NCBI GenBank assembly: GCA_015680685.1
Contig: MNCI01003683.1
Span: 322,812 to 386,811 of the forward strand
Length of the DNA: 64,000 bases
DNA from: Gnetum montanum
Taxonomy: Eukaryota > Streptophyta > Gnetopsida > Gnetales > Gnetaceae
Direction: 5' to 3'
The position numbers and the translations under genes are program-made. Numbering within the stretch: position 1 is the stretch's first letter; every line of letters starts with the position of its first letter. Shown in pieces: positions 55,143-64,000 of the stretch. The notes beneath the pieces were generated by a model. That model did not search any database, had not been told where the DNA came from, and saw only the letters and a program-made list of their open reading frames with translations.

Positions 55143-56305
55143 CTACGAGTAAAGGTATCCCTGTTTTGAGGGGTCTACCTGTATCCCTATTTTAGAGACT
55201 AGGAAGCCAAGCATTTTTCCCGTTTTAACACAAAAGACATACTTCTTTAGGTTGAGCCTAAGGTCATATTTGATACAAAATTTAAGCACTAGGTCTAGAT
55301 ATTTTGCATGTTGTTCAGGTAATTTCGATTTAACCGTGATGTCGTCAACGTAGTCATTGAGCAAATTGAGCATGTAATCACTAAATATGTATGTCATTGC
55401 TCGCTGATATGTAGCACCTGCATTTTTAAGACCAACTAGCATCATCATATAATAGAATGTGCCCTAAGGCATCATAAAGGTCATTTTGAGTTGATGCTCT
55501 GGGTTGATTCTTATTTGGTTGTAGCCATCCATAAAGGACAATAGTGCATGCCCAGCAGCCATGTCAATAAGTTGATCAATGCTAGGTAACGGGAAGTCAT
55601 CTTTTATGATTGAGATCATGGAAGTCAATGCATATGCATATACTACCATTCTTCTTAGAGACTACAACAATGTTTGATACCCAATCAAAATAACCAACAG
55701 CTCGGATGAAGTTGGCTTAGTAGAGCTTTGTGATTTCAGCACGAACTACTAACGGTACTTCGGGTCTAACTTTTCGTGCTTTTTGTTTTACTGGTTTAAT
55801 GTTTTAATCGAGGATAATGTTATGTTGGATGATTTAGGGGTCTAATCCTGGCATGTTAGTAAATGACCATGCAAATATTTTTATATTGTCTTTTAGTACT
55901 TGAGTGATGTCACCGACAAGTTGTGAGTCTAGTAAGGTGCTTAATTTCAGTGTTCTAGTTTCACCATTGAATGTAGTAATGGGGATTTCAACTAGAGGGT
56001 ATTCAGTGACATTATTGACTTCTAGATCCAAAGTCTTAGTCACATTTTGAGGCCAATCTGATGTTTCTTGAGTGGAGGCTATTAAATCAATGTAAGCACA
56101 TGGGTCAAGATCTAAGGATTCTAGGTTGATTGCTCTTTCTATCTCCCTGTATGATCCACTGAGAGACAATGTTGAGAGGATGTTCTTGGTGGCCATGGTG
56201 CTCACTCCTACCAATTAAAAATGGAAGCGAAGTAAGAGACACCTCTTTGGTAGGAGAATTACAAAGTGTAAACGAACATAGGGTAATCAAACTATGTATT
56301 GACAA
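55143..56305 (-). pseudogene. Tat-like Ty3/gypsy reverse transcriptase, N-terminal half, decayed
   Basis: Minus strand. The region before RT (56214-55834) ends AWSFTNMPGLDP, the conserved gypsy lead-in. Next come KDDFPLPSIDQLID (55620-55580), FMDGYNQIRINPEH, then GLKNAGATYQRAM and the catalytic loop DYVDDITVKSK, which keeps both Asp residues, and GKMLGFLVSKIGIQVDPSK. The frame ends at 55143, before the rest of RT, RNase H and integrase. The sequence is of the Tat/Ogre kind and differs from the Athila-type RTs elsewhere in the window. A frame break lies near 55650 and stops are present. Confidence 0.8.
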
Positions 56306-58641
56306 AATTAGGAGATGTGGTGATAGTCGTGGTAGTTTAAGGCCATACTAGGCCAGTAATGTTTATGTTGACTTATCATTTGGACTGAGTGTATGAATCA
56401 TTTTTAAGTTTTAACTTTTTTTTTTTTACTTTTAAATTTTTGAGTGGACAACAAGTGCATGGAGATTTTAAAGTTTTATGAATTTTACGTGCATCATTAC
56501 GTATTTCTATAAGTTCATATATGTTTATTTATTTTGTTATTGATTTTTTCATTTTTCTCCTCTTCTTCATAAGAATTTTGTTTTTTGGGCCTCATCTCCA
56601 GAGGGTAGAATAGTGAGGAATATTGGGCAAGCATAAGGCAAATATGACATAAACAATAAAATGAAAATATGATGAAGTAAAATCAAAATTAAAAAGAGGA
56701 GATAAAATAAAATAAAATAATAATATTAGAGGTTAGAAAAGGGAGTTTTTAGAGTACAAGCATCATTTTTGTTAGTGTGAGTGCCTACAAATTTGAACAA
56801 CAGCGTGAGCTACAGAGTGCAGGCAGCGTGAGCTAAGGCGTTAGCGTCAACATCAGCATGAGCATGGTAGAGATGAAGGACAAGGGCAGAGGAAATGCAA
56901 GCCAAGGCAAGGGAAAGAGGTAGGTAGATCTGGCATTCATGGAGGAGAGTGAAGATCTTCTCCACCATCTCTCCCAAGCTAGGATCCCAACGTGGAAGAA
57001 GGCTCTGCACAGGTAAGTTTGTTTTCTCCCAGTTTTCATCCAACATTTTACTAGCAGCGTTACTTAGAATAGAGTTTTACTGCAACAATTTTTAGGTTGT
57101 TTTAGGGGTTTTAGGATTTGTGGCATCGGTGTGAGTAGTGTGAATTTCAGTTTGGAGTGTGAGTGCTAGGGATATTCAGTCCTGCGTGAGCTTTTAGGGT
57201 TCCCTACGGTATGGTTTTTGGGGTTTTCTTGGATTTTCTGGTAATGTGAGGTTTATGGGCTTTCTTGGGCATTGGAAGAAGGGGGAGTTAGCATCAATTT
57301 TTTTTTTTCTTTTTAGCGTCAATGTATGGAAAACAAGGTTTCAATGTAGGGCACTGTGGGCTGCGAACCCTCTAATCTAAAATGTGGGTTGTTGGAACTG
57401 ACCCTAGCGTGAGTACAGGCTTGGAAGATCAACGTGAATCATCCACAAAGGCCCACGTGAGTGCCTAGGGAGTGAGCGCTGAGGGATGTTCAGGGCAGTG
57501 TAAACTTTTGGGGCTTCCTACATTGTGGGGTTTCTAAGCTTTCAAACCATAAGGTTTTCATCTTTCAAGGCTTCCTATAGCGTAAGCGTCCCTACCCTCG
57601 TTGGCAGCGTGAGTGTCTTGCCCTCTTTGATAGCAAGACTACAAATTTTTAGTTTCTTGCTAGGCAACGAGACTGCAAATTTTTAGTTTTTTGCAGGGCA
57701 GCATGATTGAAAAATTTTGGATTTTTGGGCAGGGTAGGGCCAACGTGAACTATAAATTTTTAGCCTCAGGGTAGGGCAGGTTTTTTCTAGGATAGGTATC
57801 GTGGGTGCCAGAGAGAGACATCATGAGTGGCTGGATCCCCTTCACCGTGAGTTGCTATTCTAGGATAGCAGCATGTGTTTCCTCGCAATCATCAAGCATC
57901 AACTTGAGTGGTTGACTAGGCCCCATCGTGAGTTGGGAAGGCCTGTGTTAGTTGGGAAGGCCTATTCTCCTTTCTATTTTTTTGTTGGTAGCATGATTGC
58001 TGGGCTCCTAGGTAGTGTGAACACAGGGCAAGGGTTCCAAGGCAAGTTGTAGGTTCCAGCATGACCTAGAATGTGGGATGCTAGCATGAGTATTGGGGAT
58101 AAAAGCCAAGTGTGAGCTACTAGTGGGGAGGCCCAGTGTGATTTGGGCTAGCACAGTTTCCATCGTGACCTACCAAGGGTACCCAACATGAGATGGAATG
58201 TGAAGATGCGTTTTTTGCTGGGATGCCCATTATTTGCTAGTTTCATGTTGATATCATTTATTTGTTTTCTTGAGACAAATGTTTAGACCTTGCTTGAGTA
58301 AATGTTTATGTTCCATGAATTTATTGGGAAATCGATTTTTATGTACCCTACTGAGTGTCAGATACACTAAATAGATATTGGTGTTCTTGTCTCATGGGAT
58401 GAAGCTAAAGATTCAAAGTATTTGTTCATGTTTTGGCCATGTGCAGGGGACCTAAATCTTCTCTTCTCATGGTTGAGCTTATTGGCGTACTTGCTTGGTT
58501 TGGCCCTTTTGGACTAGACATACCTCCCTATGACATGTGAATTGGGGCCCATGTGACATGGTTATGTCCTAGTGCTAGTTTTTTTTTTCATTTATTCTGT
58601 AAAACTTCAATGTGGTTATATGGTCTCACCTAAGTGATCAG
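56306..58641. repeat. Non-coding region with many GCGTGAGC-like words
   Basis: Bases 56400-56700 are AT-rich. From about 56770 to 58200 the octamer-like word AGCGTGAGC and close variants (GTGTGAGTG, CACGTGAGTG, CATCGTGAGTTG, AGCATGAGT) occurs some twenty times at irregular spacing. Short open frames here are by chance. It lies directly upstream of the spliced pseudogene on the + strand and may be its promoter or leader region, or an LTR; no TATA box or LTR edge was found. Confidence 0.45.
56334..56354. repeat. Isolated copy of the AGTTTAAxGxCAT word
   Basis: AGTTTAAGGCCATACTAGGCC, close to the copy at 62609-62629. The other copies all lie at 62525-62760, on the far side of the spliced pseudogene. 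Confidence 0.6.
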
Positions 58642-61600
58642 ATGGCTCGTGACATTATTGAGACCGTGTTGCTCGAGTCTACACAAAGCATTCTTGCCTT
58701 TATTACTAACATCGATGAGAGGCTTTTCAGATTTGAGTGTGACCCTGCTGAGGGTCCTAGATTCACACGTCCCTTAACTCATGTGTGGGAGCTACCTATG
58801 TGTAGTCATTACAACAACAGCAACACCCTTTTCCTAGCTCTCCATGTGCATACTCTATTCCAGAACACATCTAGGACAGTATATAAAGTAGACAGGTATG
58901 CATTCTTGTGTCTTACTTTATGTTTTTTATTCCCTTTTTGAATTTTATGTCATCATCTAAATGTAAATGTTGTTTTCCTATGCAGACCCTGTTTTGATGA
59001 GAATGGAATCCGTGATGACGATGGTGGGCTTGCTTTAGCGAACACAGCGCTAGAGACATTCATGGTGGGCCCCATTCTTCATGCTATGGTATTGGACCAA
59101 ATAAAAGTGGCTATTGTGGACTACCATAAGCAGTTCTCAAGAGCCTTTGAGCACTGCCAATTGCATGGTTGGTTACATAAGGATTGGTCTTCTAATGGGC
59201 CAATTTTTCCTCAAAGGGTTGATCCTACACCTACCTCGCCTACACCAGTCACAGATGGTAAGATACCGTACTCTAGACTCCATTTTCCTTTTTTGTTACA
59301 TCATCATGTGTCATGTTCTTTTTCTAAATCTTTGCTCTATGTTTTTCTTTTACAACAGCCATCCCCCCTAAAGAAGTTACCATTAATACAAGGCATACTG
59401 AGGCTACGCTTTTTAGGAAGTATGGGGAGGTAGAGCAATCACAAAAATGGTTGCAGAAGCAAGCTTTTGATTTGATTATCAGCTACCTTACCTAGGCAGG
59501 TTTGATGGACTTATTTACAGCCTTGACTCCTAGCATTTCGACTGTTGAGATGGTAACCATTGTTAACTCTTTCAATGGTGATGCTTCCCATTTTACCATA
59601 CAGGTTCGAGGAGTAAAGGTCTCGTTCCACTTAACCACCGAGTTTCTTTTCGACCTTTTTGGTGTTCCCATGAATGGTGCCACGGTAGCCATAGACAGAG
59701 CAACTAAATATGGAAAGGTCATTAGAGAGCTTGAGCAATGGTTAGGCATATCTTGGGGTCCTAAGGGATTTGCTATGCGAGAGGATGCCCAATCGATAGA
59801 GGTGAACTTCTTGTATCCTCTCTTTCAGGGATGGGCATTCCCCAAATCTCTTTCTCAAGGGAGAAACCTTGGGATTGAGTCTGCGCATGTAATATGTGTA
59901 GTTTTAGGGACAAGCATGAGATTTAACTGGGCACAATTTTTGGGATCCAGCCTTCATGGGGAGATCATCAGGTTATGTTTAAGCATCCATGCAAAATCCC
60001 ACTTCACATTTTCCTTCTTTGCAGGGTACCTACATAGGTTCACTAAATTCGTAGTAGTTCATGAGGATAACTGCTACATTTTGAGAGATCGTTCACAACT
60101 ATTCCACCCTTGGATTCATCATTTGTATAGCACCACTAGATCCTAGGATCCACTAGAAGACATTGAGGAGTCAATATCAGTCACAACTGGGGGTGTAGCT
60201 AGCTATTCCCATCATTCCCATGATAGCTTGGATTTTGAACCACCTAGGCTGTGCACATCTATTAAAAGGGCTGAACGTTTGATTGGTGAGACTGTTGGGA
60301 AGTCCAAGACAAAGGTGAAGAGGAAAGAACACCCAAGGGAGCTTGCTCCAGATGCAATGCCAACAAGAGTAAAGAAGATTCGGTTTGTACTACTAGTGGA
60401 GGGTAAGTATTTTATTTTATTATTATATGTCTATTATTATTTTTCCTTTTGGTTTATATGTTATTAGATGTACTTATGTTCTATATCATACTAACTCTAA
60501 GATTCTTGTGTTATTTTAGAGGAAAGTGTGGAGAGGAAGAAGGAGATCATGGCTTCGATACTTGAGGAGAAAGGAAAAGAAAAGGAAGAAGCAATCGAGG
60601 AAGAAGAAATTCTTGCCCCACAAGAGGAGTATGTGACAAGTAATGTGGGTATGAAGCTTGCGGAGGCCTTGGATGCACTTAGGCATTCAAGTGATGAAAG
60701 AGATGTCCTCCATGGTTTCTTTAATGGATCTTTGCAGCTTGGTGATCCGCCCAGGCTAAGCAGCGAAGGGCTTTTTGGTATGTTCCCTTTAGCTTAATCC
60801 ATATTCTGTGTCTTTTAATTTTCATGTGTTGTTCTTGATTATCTTGATTATCAGAGGTAGATGCTAAAATTTCTAAGGCACATACACCCTAGGCCAAGGT
60901 GTCAGGATGACAAGCCCTAATTAAGGAGCCCTCCCCTGCTCGTATCACACTAACTGACCCATTAAGGCCATGGTTTGAGATGCCTAGAAAAATGGATTTT
61001 GTCACGGTCATTGTTAATGGTGTGATTGCTCACCTATAAGAAGCTCATCCATAACTAGGTATGTGTACATTACATGTCATTCTAAGTGTCTGGTTTTATT
61101 TGTGTTTCTTTGCATTCATTGTTGATCATGACTAATTCATATATGCAGCACTTACACCTGCAGGCACCAAGCTCCAGTGGGATCCTTCTGAAGCTACTCA
61201 TATTGATGCCCTCCTGAATTGTGAAGGAATATTGAACATGTCCCAAGAAAGATTTATGATGCAGTTTCTATTTACGTCGTACAGAATGCTAAGTTAATTT
61301 GGACTTTAAGGCATCCAACTAAGTATCTATGGGATAAGGTTCACTCATTGAAGGAGACACTAGCAAAAGAGAGAGAGGAGAAAAGGGATCTCCAATCCTG
61401 TTATGACTTTTTTACTACTAGGTTGTCTTGTGGTAGCACATGGTGCTCATCTGAAATCACCTATGCATGTTACTGGACAGTTTTGAATAACAAAGTGCAG
61501 GTGACATGGAACTTAGCAGAACAAAGACCATAGATAGATTTGTTGAACAAGAAATGTCAGGATTGGAAATCCTTTGCTACCAAATTACAGAAATGGGGCT

Positions 61601-62160
61601 AAGACCAAAAGGACCACAAGCATCAGTATAAGAAATGATTAAAGGAGGATTTGATTGAACATCACCGGATGGAGATGTTCATTGATGGGTTAGGCTTGCA
61701 ATCTGCTTATGATAGGTGTGCTGACTGCACCGAGGTGGAGGGATCTCCTGAGAGAACAATTACAACCACCTCTGGGGAAGCTACAATAGGTGTGTTCTCT
61801 CTTGAGTGCCCTACCTGGACCCCGGTGGACAAGGGCAAAACACTCAATAGCATTGATCTTGGCTTGGAGGAGGATTGGGAAAATGTGCCTGAGAAGGAGA
61901 TTCTATGGCATTTGGAGACCAACTTAGGGCCTTCCTCACTTGTGAGTGTTTTATTATGGCATTTGTTTTCGGCTTTATTATTTTCATTGTTAGTGTTACT
62001 ATTTCTTTTTAATTTTTTGTTTATGATTTGCTTTACTACTCTTCCTTGTTTTGTTTTGTTTTCTATTTTCCATTTGTAGGGACATGTTAATGATGGAGCT
62101 GGCCCTAGCAGAGCAAGAGCAGATGATGAAGAGGATCTTGGGGATCAGCCTCCTCCATGA
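58642..62160 (+). pseudogene. Seven-exon gene for a plant-transposon-like domain plus coiled coil, inactivated
   Basis: Exons 58642-58895, 58986-59257, 59359-60402, 60520-60777, 60855-61058, 61149-61941 and 62080-62160 join with GT...AG introns of 77-138 bases. All intron phases fit (2, 1, 1, 1, 1, 0) if one base is missing in exon 6 near 61245, giving 969 codons including the stop. Exon 3 (residues about 220-430) holds FTIQVRGVKVSFHLTTEFLF and FDLFGVP, which resembles the putative plant transposon domain (Transposase_32 type). Exon 4 is highly charged (Lys/Glu); exon 6 has a coiled coil (HSLKETLAKEREEKRDL); the end is acidic then PPP. Nine in-frame stops (4 TAG, 3 TAA, 2 TGA) and the frameshift show it is dead. 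The start is uncertain: the ATG at 58642 is chosen because a stop precedes it at 58600. Confidence 0.7.
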
Positions 62161-62524
62161 GCTTATTGTTAACCAAACCTTAACTATTAAATTTTTTTGT
62201 ATTTTTGAATGTTTCATGGAAGTATGTGGTTGAAAAATGTAATAATGTGGACCTAATTATGACATAACATGTTGAAATTTTACTACCATATTGGTGTATC
62301 ATGATTTCATTCATTTTTTTATTTTATGTTTTCTCTTTTTATTTTCTTTTTACAGTATTATCGTGAACATATGTGTGTAAGATAGGGGAACAAAATGTGA
62401 ATCAATACTTGTAAAAGAATAAAGTAATGAGAAGGAATAAATCAAGATGGAAACTTGTATCATTTAAACTAAAATTTGACCTAAGGTAATGAAAATCTGT
62501 AAACTTTGCGACGTATTGAATCCT
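62161..62524. other. 3' flank of the spliced pseudogene; no gene
   Basis: AT-rich. AATAAAG at about 62418 could serve as a polyadenylation signal. No element end recognised. Confidence 0.4.
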
Positions 62525-62760
62525 AGTTTAAAGCCATTTCAGGATGTTCACGTCAGTTTAAAGTCATGGTGGACTATTACATCTATTGCTAAGGAAAGAA
62601 AGGTTACTAGTTTTATGCCATAGTGGGCCAAAATAAATAATAGTTTTAGGAAATTTTTAAAAGGAATTGGCCATTTCTAACCATGGCTAGTTTAACGTCA
62701 TAACGGATGTTTGCTGGGAATTTAATGTCACACCAAATGATTGGTAGTTTAACGTCATTT
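62525..62760 (-). repeat. Degenerate repeat of about 27 bases in a retroelement coding linker
   Basis: AGTTTAAxGTCAT words begin at 62525, 62555, 62609, 62689, about 62717 and 62746, spacings close to multiples of 27. On the minus strand they read as a nine-residue repeat around MTLN, directly after the protease frame, so they were part of the protease-RT linker. Confidence 0.6.
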
Positions 62761-63413
62761 CAAACATTTGGTAGTTAGTTCTGTTTGTTGTGTTGCTTCT
62801 TGATCCTTTGTAGCTTAACATGTGGGGTTGGGCATGTGGGTAAGATCTTATACTCACCTTCCCCTTCATCGGTGATGTCAAAGGGTAATTCCAACCAAGA
62901 GACATTAGGAGGAATGGTGCCTATGTTTTTGTTATCTAGTGTTTCCTTAGTTTCAGTAGGGTTGGGAGTTAACGTTGGGTTTATGTCTTGAAGTATGCTC
63001 ATAGTTCCTTGCTTAGGTGCAACGAACTCAATTTCTGACTCTTGATCTACCCTAGGATATGAGGAAGTAGGTGGTACTATTGTATCCTTATATATGATGA
63101 TCTCACCACCCTTGTAAGGTAGGTGGATCTCCTGATGGATTGGTGAGGATACAGCTTTAAGTTGAGCTAGCCACGGACGTCCTAGGATCAGATTAAACCC
63201 TAGCATTTCATCAACCACTGTGAATTCAGCTAATGTGGGGAATTGGTCCCTGGCTATGAAATCTAAAGTAACCATACCTTTCACCCCAACATGAGAACCA
63301 CTAAAGGATTTCAAGAAAGAAGTTGTCGTGGGTTGTATTTGTTCAGTAAGTCCCAATTTTTCGATGACGGGAAAAGGTATTACATTTTTCACCGCACCAT
63401 CATCGACATGCAC
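62761..63413 (-). pseudogene. Tat-like retroviral-type aspartic protease
   Basis: Minus strand, open from 63413. It begins with the active-site block VDDGAVKNVIPF, where D-D-G-A stands in the place of the usual D-T/S-G-A (Tat elements often have D-G-G here). PVIEKLGL follows, then the flap region and LILGRPWLAQLKAVSS, the conserved ILGRxWL end block. A long acidic Pro/Thr-rich linker leads into the nine-residue repeats. Its 212 open codons are the least damaged pol frame in the window. It belongs with the RT at 56305-55143 on the same strand; the 6.2 kb between them is foreign. Confidence 0.75.
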
Positions 63414-64000
63414 CCTACATATTGAAATTATTGATCTGTATCATTATAAACATAGGGACTGTAGTGAATTCTCCTATTTTCTCATCTAGCTTAATGTCCT
63501 TAGTGTGAAATTCTGGGGATGTGGTCTTCAATTCTTGAGGTTCCATGGACAATCCCGCATAAATGGATGGTTCATCTGCAAGAAGGTCCTCACTAACAAG
63601 GATTGAGATCAACATCCATACAAGAGCTTCTCGATGTACTGGTGAAGTCATTACTAGATCATACAGGCTTAAAGAAGTATTCTTTTGTTTCAAAGCTTAT
63701 GTGACCTGGGTCAACGCACTCACTAGGTATTTAACATTTGGGGCACCCTTGTCTATGGAGATTTGGTCCATTTGACCCAGCATTCATATTTCTTGTGGAG
63801 GGGTTTTTACATTAGTAGCTAAGGGTGCTAGATTTGGGACATGACTTGTGACATTATCCTCATTTTGATGACTCGTACTAGGCTCAACAATGGATGGACC
63901 CATGGGAATAGCATTTAGCAGTGTTGGCTTTGGTGGTCCTAATTTATATTGATGGTTTTCTCTTTCCAAGCACTCTCTTGTTAGTCTATAGGCAAGATGT
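63414..64000 (-). pseudogene. Region upstream of protease (Gag C-terminus or linker), Tat-like
   Basis: Minus strand, continuing past the right edge of the window. One frame with two stops (near 63780 and 63700) reads ISIDKGAPNVKYLVSALTQV, then SLYDLVMTSPVHREALVWML and an acidic Glu/Leu stretch, ending at the protease with one frame change near 63415. No zinc knuckle is within the window. It is the N-terminal neighbour of the protease in the polyprotein. Confidence 0.55.

Noticed and set aside
56810-57046. Leader-peptide-like open frames opposite the GCGTGAGC words
   Set aside because: They overlap in two frames on the minus strand and reflect the repeated words; no homology or context supports translation.
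59972-60024. Possible extra intron in exon 3 of the spliced pseudogene (CAG/GTTATG ... TTCTTTGCAG/GG)
   Set aside because: The frame reads through it without a stop, its length (53) is not a multiple of three, and removing it brings a stop at once. It is also shorter than the other introns.

Overview
This window is nuclear plant DNA made almost wholly of old, mutually inserted LTR retrotransposons. I see no intact protein-coding gene. The evidence is several long-terminal-repeat families with TG...CA ends, primer-binding sites that look complementary to plant tRNA-Asp or initiator tRNA-Met, Ty3/gypsy gag, protease, reverse transcriptase and integrase remnants full of stop codons (mostly TAA/TAG), a decayed plant-like tRNA-Phe copy, and one assembly gap. 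The species cannot be named from this sequence; the structure suits a repeat-rich, heterochromatic stretch of a large seed-plant genome.

Layout. 1-3110 (+): the 3' end of an Athila-type element, comprising a coiled-coil ORF in the env position, a polypurine tract and an LTR that begins TGATGAG. 3780-22696 (-): an older Athila-type element, with integrase to protease at 3780-7005, the gag start at 14110-14680 and its 5' LTR at 14841-15070 plus 22080-22696. It is broken twice: by a TGTTGATG-type element (7290-14109, gag-protease plus an integrase tail only) and by a younger Athila-type element (15071-22079, target duplication ATTAC) sitting inside its LTR. 22697-25356: a decayed tRNA-Phe copy with a poly-A tail and a possible Copia gag scrap. 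25357-31192 (-): an LTR element with target duplication CTAAT that carries a decayed, apparently intron-free CCR4-type deadenylase sequence and a 5S-rRNA-like block. 31590-40715 (-): a third Athila-type copy with the N-terminal part of the env-position ORF. 40721-48276 (-): a fourth copy with a large pol deletion. 48336-51899 (-) and 51900 to about 53750 (+): two more fragments in opposite orientations. 53760-55142: LTR-like sequence. 55143-56305 and 62687-64000 (-): RT and gag/protease of a Tat-like element. Between these two, on the + strand, lies a seven-exon spliced pseudogene (58642-62160).

The two most unusual items are the CCR4-like host sequence between a pair of LTRs and the intron-rich pseudogene lying antisense between the protease and RT of a retroelement. 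A third theme is that LTR promoters in this window carry families of short repeated 'words' (GCGATATCGC palindromes in one subfamily, TTGTTGACGTGG-like words in another, AGCGTGAGC-like words elsewhere) just upstream of a TATA box or close to LTR-like sequence. All retroelement coding regions are inactivated; none should be read as a working gene.
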